Source of the DNA: Candidatus Omnitrophota bacterium
GTDB lineage: Bacteria > Hinthialibacterota > Hinthialibacteria > Hinthialibacterales > JAKPRU01
Direction of reading: 5' to 3'
Length of the DNA: 13,303 bases
Assembly: GCA_029557025.1 (NCBI GenBank)
Contig: JAKPRU010000677.1
Location: 1-13,303 of the forward strand
Numbering within the stretch: position 1 is the stretch's first letter; each line of letters begins with the position of its first letter. The notes below the pieces were generated by a model, which worked only from the letters and a program-made list of their open reading frames with translations, ran no database searches and was not told the DNA's origin. The translations under genes and the position numbers were made by a program. This document shows positions 1-5,439 of this stretch, piece after piece.

Positions 1-1284
1 GTGGGCAAAAGCACCTTGTTCAACCGTCTCGTCGGGCGACAAGATGCCATTGTGGACGATCAGCCCGGTGTGACACGCGATGCCAAGGAACGGCCCGCTT
101 CCTGGAATGGCCGCGACTTCATCCTGGTCGATACCGGCGGCCTGTTCGGCCCGGAGGATGACCCGTTCTCGGCTGTCATCCAGGCCAAAATCGAGGAGGT
201 TATTTCCGAGGCGGATATCCTTCTGCTGATGTTGGATGCTCAGGATGGCCCGACTCCCGTGGATCATCAGGTCATGGATTTTCTCCGAAAGCTTCGCCGG
301 AAAACAATCGTCGTCGTCAACAAACTCGATAATCCATCCCGGCTCGATCTCGTCGCCCCGTTTTATGAACTCGGCTGCGAGACACTATTCCCCATCTCCT
401 CCACGCACGGAACCGGCACAGGCGATCTGTTGGATGAAATCGTCACCAACCTGCCCCCGCCTGTCGAAACCCCCGCCTATGAGGATGTCCCCGCCATCTC
501 CATTGTGGGGCGTCCCAATGTCGGCAAAAGTACTCTGCTCAACCGCCTGGTCGGCCGGGACCGATCCATCGTCTCGCCCATCCCCGGTACCACGCGCGAT
601 CCGGTCGATACCCTCGTCGAATACGAGGGGCAGCGGTATTTGCTCATCGACACCGCCGGCATCCGACGTCGCGCCAAAATGCACCAGGGGCTGGACCGCT
701 ATGCCCTCATGCGCGGTGAGGAGGCCATCGAACGAAGCGATGTCGCTCTCCTGATGATCGACGGAGCCGAGGGTCTCACCGAAACAGATGCTCGTGTCTT
801 CTCTTATGCCCATGATGCCGGGAAAGCCGCTGTTATTCTGGTCAACAAGTGGGACATTGCGGAGCGAGCCAAAGTGACCGGCGATGCCTTTCTCAAGAAA
901 CTCCGTGAGGCCATGCCGTATCTCTCTTATGCTCCCGTCCTGTTCGTTTCGGCGGAAACCGGCTATCACGTGCAGAAAATCTTCCCCGAAATCCGGCGCG
1001 TCCTGGAGGGCCATCAGCTGCGCCCGTCCACCTCAGACCTGAATGATCTCCTGGAGGAAATCCTCCTGCGCCATCCGCCACCATCCAAGAAGGGAAGGGA
1101 ATCGAAAGCCTTCTACTGGACCCAAGTCGCCGTCCAGCCCCCGACCATTGTCCTATTCGTCAATGATCCCGATCTGATACACTTCTCTTACCGGCGATTC
1201 CTGGTCAATCGCCTGTATGAGCGGTTCGGTTTCTATGGGACTCCCATTCGTCTCTTGCTCCGGGCCCGTAAACGCTCCGAATAA
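1..1284 (+). CDS. der: Ribosome-assembly GTPase Der (EngA), 5'-truncated by window edge
   Basis: Der is a double GTPase that acts in maturation of the large ribosomal subunit. The window opens inside the first P-loop: the first codon GTG is the Val of the usual GRPNVGKST motif, not a start, so roughly the first ten residues are missing. In window numbering, GTPase domain 1 has GKST (2-5), DTGG (44-47) and NKLD (107-110). Domain 2 has GRPNVGKS (170-177), DTAG (217-220), NKWD (282-285) and SAET (317-320). The remaining ~90 residues, ending in a basic tail (RARKRSE), match the C-terminal KH-like domain. The two tandem G domains followed by the KH-like region are diagnostic, so the assignment is secure. 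The stop TAA lies 13 bases before plsY; der and plsY are neighbours in many bacteria. Confidence 0.97.
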   Translation: MGKSTLFNRLVGRQDAIVDDQPGVTRDAKERPASWNGRDFILVDTGGLFGPEDDPFSAVIQAKIEEVISEADILLLMLDAQDGPTPVDHQVMDFLRKLRRKTIVVVNKLDNPSRLDLVAPFYELGCETLFPISSTHGTGTGDLLDEIVTNLPPPVETPAYEDVPAISIVGRPNVGKSTLLNRLVGRDRSIVSPIPGTTRDPVDTLVEYEGQRYLLIDTAGIRRRAKMHQGLDRYALMRGEEAIERSDVALLMIDGAEGLTETDARVFSYAHDAGKAAVILVNKWDIAERAKVTGDAFLKKLREAMPYLSYAPVLFVSAETGYHVQKIFPEIRRVLEGHQLRPSTSDLNDLLEEILLRHPPPSKKGRESKAFYWTQVAVQPPTIVLFVNDPDLIHFSYRRFLVNRLYERFGFYGTPIRLLLRARKRSE

Positions 1285-1291
1285 GAGAAGG
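1285..1291 (+). promoter_or_regulatory. Ribosome binding site of plsY
   Basis: GAGAAGG directly follows the der stop codon and lies six bases before ATG 1298. It favours that start over the in-frame ATG at 1217, which lies within der and would add a 27-residue N-terminal extension. Confidence 0.7.
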
Positions 1292-1297
1292 TTGTTT

Positions 1298-1927
1298 ATG
1301 TTTCTCAGGTCTTTGTGGATACTTGGTTGCTATATCGTCGGATCCATCCCCAACGGCTATTGGATTGTCAGGACATTCATGGGCATCGATGTGCGTGAGC
1401 ATGGCAGCGGGAATATCGGTTTTACCAATGTCCTTCGCGTCGCCGGCATGAAACTCGGTATCCCGGTTTTTCTCCTGGATATCCTCAAAGGCGCGGTCCC
1501 CGTATATTTGACAATCCGCCTGTTTCCCGGCGAGGAACTGATCTATGTCCTTGCCGGAGCGGCCTGCCTGGCCGGGCATAGTTGGTCCTGCTTTCTTCAA
1601 TTTCGCGGCGGCAAAATCGTTGCCACATCCCTTGGCGTGTTCCTGGTTCTCAAATGGGAGGCCATCCTTGTTTGCGTCGCCGTGTTTCTGATCGTTTTCG
1701 TCGCCACCCGCATTGTCTCCCTCGGCTCACTCCTTGCGGCCGTGACTCTCGTCCTCGTTCAAATAATCGAGTTTTTCTACTTCCCGGCCTGGTCGCCCAG
1801 TACGGAAATCTTCGTCTTTTCGGTTCTCGCTGCCATCCTGGTAGTCATCAAACACCGCTCGAATATCCGACGTCTCCTGGCCGGGCAGGAAAACAAATTG
1901 TCCCTCTCGAAAGGAAATTCATCGTGA
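1298..1927 (+). CDS. plsY: Acyl-phosphate:glycerol-3-phosphate acyltransferase PlsY
   Basis: PlsY is a polytopic inner-membrane enzyme. It transfers an acyl group from acyl-phosphate to glycerol-3-phosphate, giving lysophosphatidic acid, the first step of phospholipid synthesis. The 209-residue product is of normal length for the family and mostly hydrophobic. All three family motifs are visible: HGSGNIGFTN (35-44), GHSWSCFLQFRGGK (93-106) and the C-terminal KHRSNIRRLLAGQENK (185-200). GSIPNG (15-20) near the N-terminus is also typical. In motif 1 the usual GATN reads GFTN, a small oddity. The start at 1298 is chosen because it has a good Shine-Dalgarno sequence and gives the typical PlsY N-terminus. 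Its stop codon overlaps the hisA start (GTGA), so the two are probably translationally coupled. Confidence 0.95.
   Translation: MFLRSLWILGCYIVGSIPNGYWIVRTFMGIDVREHGSGNIGFTNVLRVAGMKLGIPVFLLDILKGAVPVYLTIRLFPGEELIYVLAGAACLAGHSWSCFLQFRGGKIVATSLGVFLVLKWEAILVCVAVFLIVFVATRIVSLGSLLAAVTLVLVQIIEFFYFPAWSPSTEIFVFSVLAAILVVIKHRSNIRRLLAGQENKLSLSKGNSS
1909..1915 (+). promoter_or_regulatory. Ribosome binding site of hisA
   Basis: GAAAGGA lies eight bases before the GTG at 1924, inside the 3' end of plsY. It supports the GTG start of hisA, which otherwise has no nearby ATG giving the conserved N-terminus. Confidence 0.7.
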
Positions 1928-2691
1928 AAATCATTCCGGCAATCGACGTTCGAGGCGGGCGCTGTGTACGCCTTTACCAGGGTGACTATAACCGCGAACA
2001 GATGTATTCCGAGGACCCCGTCTCTGTCGCCCTCAAATGGCAACATGATGGCGCGGAACTGCTCCACCTCGTCGATCTCGACGGCGCAAGAGATGGAACC
2101 CCCACTAATCGCGACATTCTCGCCACCATTGCCGGACAAACCTCCTGCCCCTGCGAGGTCGGGGGAGGCATTCGCGAGGAGGACCATATCCGCTGGTATC
2201 TGGACCATGGTGTCAACCGGATCATCCTCGGAAGCATGGCGATCTCCGATCCCCCCCGCTTCCGACAAATCTGCCGCACTTTCCCCGGGCGCATCGTCCT
2301 CGCCCTTGATGCCAGGAACGGTTTCGTTTCCACACGCGGGTGGCGTGAGGATTCTGCCCTCCGCGCCGAGGACCTTCTCATCCAGGTCAGCAACCTCCCC
2401 CTCGCCGCTGTGCAATATACCGACATCGCCAAAGACGGCACACTGGAAGGTCCGAACCTCCCCGCCGTTCGCTCCATGGCGACCCTGTGCCCGTTTACCT
2501 TTATTACCGCCGGCGGAATCGGTACCCTGGATCACATCCGCGCGTTGGAAAGGCTCGATCGAGAATTGGATGGAAAAATCTGGGGAGTCATTGTCGGACA
2601 GGCGCTGTATCGCGGGGCCTTCACTTTGCCGGAAGCCATTGTGGCGGCGTGCGGCGAAAACCTGCCCGGATTGACCGAAAAAGGACCTTGA
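1924..2691 (+). CDS. hisA: Phosphoribosylformimino-5-aminoimidazole carboxamide ribotide (ProFAR) isomerase HisA
   Basis: HisA is the cytoplasmic (beta-alpha)8-barrel enzyme that isomerises ProFAR to PRFAR in histidine synthesis. The product is 255 residues, a normal length. The first catalytic Asp is D8 in KIIPAIDVRGG and the second is D129 in LALDARNG. The phosphate-binding repeats are GGGIR (80-84) and AGGIGTLDHI (196-205). TDIAKDGTLEGPN (166-178) is the HisA-type loop and distinguishes it from HisF. The GTG start is chosen because translation from it begins exactly at the conserved KIIPAID strand; the open frame continues upstream but only as a shadow of plsY. No other his gene is in the window, so this is a stand-alone hisA in a mixed housekeeping run. 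It overlaps plsY by 4 bases and precedes panD by 4 bases. Confidence 0.96.
   Translation: MKIIPAIDVRGGRCVRLYQGDYNREQMYSEDPVSVALKWQHDGAELLHLVDLDGARDGTPTNRDILATIAGQTSCPCEVGGGIREEDHIRWYLDHGVNRIILGSMAISDPPRFRQICRTFPGRIVLALDARNGFVSTRGWREDSALRAEDLLIQVSNLPLAAVQYTDIAKDGTLEGPNLPAVRSMATLCPFTFITAGGIGTLDHIRALERLDRELDGKIWGVIVGQALYRGAFTLPEAIVAACGENLPGLTEKGP
2678..2685 (+). promoter_or_regulatory. Ribosome binding site of panD
   Basis: AAAAAGGA lies within the last codons of hisA, ten bases before ATG 2696. It supports that start. Confidence 0.6.
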
Positions 2692-2695
2692 ACAC

Positions 2696-3085
2696 ATGCT
2701 TCGACGAATGTTGAAATCAAAAATACAGCAAATCCGAGTCACCCATAAAGAACTGTATTATGCCGGAAGTCTCGCCGTCGATATGGACCTGTACGATGCC
2801 GCGGATATCAAGTCCGGCGAGTCTGTCCATATCTACAATATGTCCAACGGCGAACGGCTCGAAACGTATGCTATCCCGGCTCCACGCGGCTCCGGTATCG
2901 TTTCCATTAAAGGAGCCGCATGTCGGAAAATGGAGATCGGCGATGAAATCCTCGTCGTCTCCTTCGCCGACTATTCCGAGGAGGAATTAAACCGATACCG
3001 GCACAAAATCGTGTTCGTCGACAGCAACAATAAACTCGACCGCATCGAAGAACGAACCGACGACGATTACCTGCCGAATACATGA
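2696..3085 (+). CDS. panD: Aspartate 1-decarboxylase proenzyme PanD
   Basis: PanD decarboxylates L-aspartate to beta-alanine for pantothenate and coenzyme A. It is a pyruvoyl enzyme made by self-cleavage. The 129-residue product aligns without gaps to the E. coli enzyme over the catalytic part (residues 1-76). The cleavage pair is G24-S25 (YYAGS), and K9, R54, T57 and Y58 are all present (NGERLETYAI). The C-terminal KIVFVDSNNK matches the family's last core strand. One oddity: position 72, Asn in the usual NGAAA motif, is Lys here (IKGAAC). No other pan gene is in the window. Its stop overlaps the next gene's ATG (ATGA), so the glycosyltransferase downstream is probably coupled to it despite having no functional link. 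Confidence 0.95.
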   Translation: MLRRMLKSKIQQIRVTHKELYYAGSLAVDMDLYDAADIKSGESVHIYNMSNGERLETYAIPAPRGSGIVSIKGAACRKMEIGDEILVVSFADYSEEELNRYRHKIVFVDSNNKLDRIEERTDDDYLPNT

Positions 3086-4245
3086 CCGGCATCGGCTACC
3101 GGATGAACAACACACGCCCACGGCTTCTCATTGTCTGGCACGGCGCTCTCTTTCCGGAATATCGGAAACCGTTCGATCTGTTGCACCGCTCCACCTGCGA
3201 TGTCACACTCCTCGTCCCGACACACTGGCGACAGGCCCTTCCTCGCGAGCAGGCATATATCCCGGACAGTAACGAATCCTTTCGGACTCGTGTGGAACGT
3301 GTCCGCTTCTCCAACCACGCCGTACTCCACCATTATCCCGATTTGTACCGGATTCTCCACGAGACTTCGCCCGACGTGCTTCTTGCAATGGAGGAACCGT
3401 ACAGCCTGCTCACCGCACGCCTGCTGTTCTGGTGCCGAAAACACAACATCCCATTTCTTTTTCATACCTACCAGGATATTTACAAACATTACCCGCCCCC
3501 GTTCGGCTGGACTCAATCTTATGTACTGAAACACGCGCATTGGGCCCTGGTAGCCAATCGCACGGTCGAACAGGTCCTCCGCCGGAAAGGATTTACCCGT
3601 CCGATCACCCTGTATCCCTACGGCATTGACCCCGTTCAATTCCAGCCTGTCGAAAAGCAATCCTCTACAACGATTCGCATCGGCTATGTCGGCCGATTTG
3701 TCCCCGAAAAAGGCATTGATTTGCTCATTTCCGCTTTCGCAAAACTGCCTTCGAGTACTCGACTGGTTCTCGTCGGCGATGGCCCGGAACGAGGCGCGCT
3801 TGTCGAATTATCAAATACACTTCGTGTGGCCGATCGGATCGAATGGATCGACCTGGTTCCCCCAAGTCAACTACCGAATATCTACCGGAGTATGGATATC
3901 TTCGTTCTTCCATCCCGCACCATGCCGAACTGGCAGGAACAGTTTGGACGGGTTCTTGTCGAGGCCATGGCCTGCGGTGTTCCGGTAGTCGGTTCAGGTT
4001 GCGGCGCAATCCCCGAGGTCATCGGCGATGCGGGTCTCATTTTTCCCGAAAACAACGGCGATGCGCTCGTTTCCTGCCTGAACCGTCTCCTTGATTCCGA
4101 ATCCCTGCGCCGGCAATATGCCGTACTCGGTCGCGAACGGGTTCTTGAGTTCTATACACACGAACACTGCGCCCAGGTACTCACCGAGGCCATCAAATCC
4201 CTCCCCCGAAGATCGGGGGAGGTCAGGTGGGGGTTGACCAAATAA
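3082..4245 (+). CDS. GT4-type glycosyltransferase (GT-B fold), first of two
   Basis: A 387-residue retaining glycosyltransferase, probably for a surface polysaccharide or glycoconjugate; donor and acceptor cannot be read from sequence. The C-terminal Rossmann domain has VGRFVPEKG (203-211), LVGDGPERG (230-238) and the catalytic EX7E motif with E286 and E294 (EQFGRVLVE), followed by AMACGVPVVGS. The N-terminal domain (about 1-190) is the more variable acceptor half, and YPYGID (178-183) is the usual domain linker. There is no signal peptide or clear membrane segment, so it is probably cytoplasmic or peripheral. The start at 3082 overlaps the panD stop (ATGA) and has no clear Shine-Dalgarno sequence; Met8 (3103) is an alternative. 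Oddity: the last residues (374-386) are encoded by a palindromic repeat element, so the normal end of the protein was probably near residue 373. Confidence 0.88.
   Translation: MTGIGYRMNNTRPRLLIVWHGALFPEYRKPFDLLHRSTCDVTLLVPTHWRQALPREQAYIPDSNESFRTRVERVRFSNHAVLHHYPDLYRILHETSPDVLLAMEEPYSLLTARLLFWCRKHNIPFLFHTYQDIYKHYPPPFGWTQSYVLKHAHWALVANRTVEQVLRRKGFTRPITLYPYGIDPVQFQPVEKQSSTTIRIGYVGRFVPEKGIDLLISAFAKLPSSTRLVLVGDGPERGALVELSNTLRVADRIEWIDLVPPSQLPNIYRSMDIFVLPSRTMPNWQEQFGRVLVEAMACGVPVVGSGCGAIPEVIGDAGLIFPENNGDALVSCLNRLLDSESLRRQYAVLGRERVLEFYTHEHCAQVLTEAIKSLPRRSGEVRWGLTK
4200..4239. repeat. Palindromic repeat element copy 1, in the 3' end of a glycosyltransferase gene
   Basis: The arms CTCCCCCGA (4201-4209) and TCGGGGGAG (4213-4221) are perfect inverted repeats around an AGA loop. 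A tenth pair, C4200-G4222, extends the stem. It is followed by a G-rich tail ending GGGGGTTGACC (4229-4239). It matches copy 2 at 6161-6199 at 30 of 39 positions without gaps. It is read in frame as residues 374-386 of the glycosyltransferase, six bases before the stop codon. It could also act as a transcriptional or mRNA hairpin, but no T-run follows, so a simple terminator is unlikely. Confidence 0.8.
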
Positions 4246-4267
4246 CGCACAACGAGATTTGACACCA

Positions 4268-5386
4268 ATGCCCAACTTCCGCGTCGCAATCAACGCCCTC
4301 TCCATCGTCAACCGAAGCGGAACCGGACGAGTCGTCGAGGGCTTGCTGGATGGTCTCTCTCTGTTGGAGTCGCCCCAGTTCCAATACGATGTCCTTCTCC
4401 CGAAGCCTTATCCTGTTAAACAAACCTGGTCCGCTGCCGCCCACCTGTCCTGTTATTCCATCGGTCCGTCTTCCACAATCGCGCGAATCGCTTGGGAGCA
4501 AACTGTCCTGCCCCTTTGGGTCCGACATAAAAAATGCTCGGTTCTTCATTCCCCCGCTTTCATCGCCCCGGTTTATGGCTTGGGCAAAGTCCGCTCCGTT
4601 GTCACCATTCATGACCTGACGTTTCTCAAGTTTCCAGAGACCATTCGGTTCGGTCGAAAGACCTACTTCCATTGGGCAGTCCTCTCAAGCATGGAGAAAT
4701 CGCATCTCCTCCTCACGGATTGCGAATCTGTCCGAAATGAGTTGATCTGTTTGGGTATTCCCTGCGAAAAGATTTTCTCTCTTCCTCTCGGCGTCGATGA
4801 ACGGTTTTTCAGCGTTTCGCCGGAGGAAATCTCTCGTGTTCGCGCGAAATACTCTTTGCCGGAGTCCTATTGCCTTACCGTCGGAACCGTCGAGCCGCGC
4901 AAGAACCTGAAAACGATCCTGGCCGCATTCCGCTCGATTTCCGATGTCCCCCCCTTGGTCATCGCCGGTCGGCTCGGCTGGAAGTACGATTCTGTTTTCA
5001 GCGAGATAAAGCACGGCGATGTTCCGTTTCTGGACTACGTGGATGATGCCGATCTCCCCGCTCTCTACGCCGGAGCGAGTCTGTACCTCGCCCCCTCTTT
5101 GTATGAGGGATTCGGCTTGACTGTCCTGGAAGCCATGGCCGCCGGTTGCCCGGTAATTGCCTCCGATATCCCCGCCCACCGCGAAACAGGCGCCGATTAC
5201 ATCCAATATCTCCCTCCAGCCGACTCTGTTTCCTGGGCATCCGCCATCTCCTCCTTCTTCAATCCGCAATCCGCAATCCCCAATTCGCCGTCTCCTTCCC
5301 GTGCCCGCCAATTTTCCTGGAGACAACACGCCATCAACTTTGAGAGAATCATCTTGAATCATGCTTTCCCCGGCGATAGCCTGTAG
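4268..5386 (+). CDS. GT4-type glycosyltransferase (GT-B fold), second of two
   Basis: A 372-residue retaining glycosyltransferase of the mannosyl/rhamnosyltransferase-like group. The N-terminus (RVAINALSIVNRSGTGRVV) has the SGTGR loop typical of these enzymes. VVTIHDLTFL (111-120), TVGTVEPRKN (204-213), LVIAGRLGWK (230-239) and the catalytic EX7E pair E280/E288 (EGFGLTVLE) complete the signature, followed by AMAAGCPVIASD. RQFSWRQHA (347-355) is the usual C-terminal helix. The start at 4268 gives the conserved first strand; a TTG three codons upstream (4259) is possible. No strong Shine-Dalgarno sequence is seen, so translation may depend on the gene 22 bases upstream. Residues 332-340 come from a tandem 7-base repeat where family members have a short linker or helix. 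Substrate unknown; it probably works in the same glycan pathway as its neighbour. Confidence 0.88.
   Translation: MPNFRVAINALSIVNRSGTGRVVEGLLDGLSLLESPQFQYDVLLPKPYPVKQTWSAAAHLSCYSIGPSSTIARIAWEQTVLPLWVRHKKCSVLHSPAFIAPVYGLGKVRSVVTIHDLTFLKFPETIRFGRKTYFHWAVLSSMEKSHLLLTDCESVRNELICLGIPCEKIFSLPLGVDERFFSVSPEEISRVRAKYSLPESYCLTVGTVEPRKNLKTILAAFRSISDVPPLVIAGRLGWKYDSVFSEIKHGDVPFLDYVDDADLPALYAGASLYLAPSLYEGFGLTVLEAMAAGCPVIASDIPAHRETGADYIQYLPPADSVSWASAISSFFNPQSAIPNSPSPSRARQFSWRQHAINFERIILNHAFPGDSL
5261..5288. repeat. Four tandem 7-base units (AATCCGC type) inside a glycosyltransferase gene
   Basis: Four consecutive heptamers are visible: two perfect AATCCGC units, then AATCCCC, then AATTCGC. The array is read as a low-complexity peptide (NPQSAIPNS, residues 332-340). 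Repeats of this type normally sit between genes. Here the array lies between the last conserved GT-B core block and the C-terminal FSW helix, where it does not disturb known motifs. Confidence 0.75.
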
Positions 5387-5439
5387 ACCGACATGGGGGG
5401 TGCTCCGTTAATACAAGGAAACCACTGAAAGGACTTGGC
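5387..5439 (+). promoter_or_regulatory. 53-base intergenic gap with ribosome binding site before the DUF4175-like gene
   Basis: This is the largest gap in the window and the only obvious place where a new transcript could start. It contains a strong Shine-Dalgarno sequence, GAAAGGA (5427-5433), six bases before ATG 5440. I see no convincing -10/-35 pair, no sigma-54 site and no terminator hairpin with a T-run. Confidence 0.5.

Noticed and set aside
1217..1297. Extended N-terminus of plsY from ATG 1217
   Set aside because: It would overlap the end of der by 68 bases and add residues absent from PlsY. The start at 1298 has a proper ribosome binding site.
1964..2674. 236-codon open frame on the + strand in another frame of hisA
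   Set aside because: Ser/Pro-rich composition typical of frame-shifted GC-rich coding DNA; hisA itself is intact.
1777..2742. 321-codon open frame on the minus strand over hisA
   Set aside because: It is a shadow of plsY and hisA, which have full conserved motifs on the + strand. No recognisable domain is seen in the antisense product.
3138..3160. Possible sigma-54 promoter (TGGCAC)
   Set aside because: The -24-like half is present but no TTGC follows at the right spacing, and it lies within coding sequence.
4200..4239. Rho-independent terminator at the end of the first glycosyltransferase
   Set aside because: The hairpin is strong but followed by a G-rich tail rather than a T-run, and a similar hairpin sits in the middle of another gene. 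A repeat element explains both.
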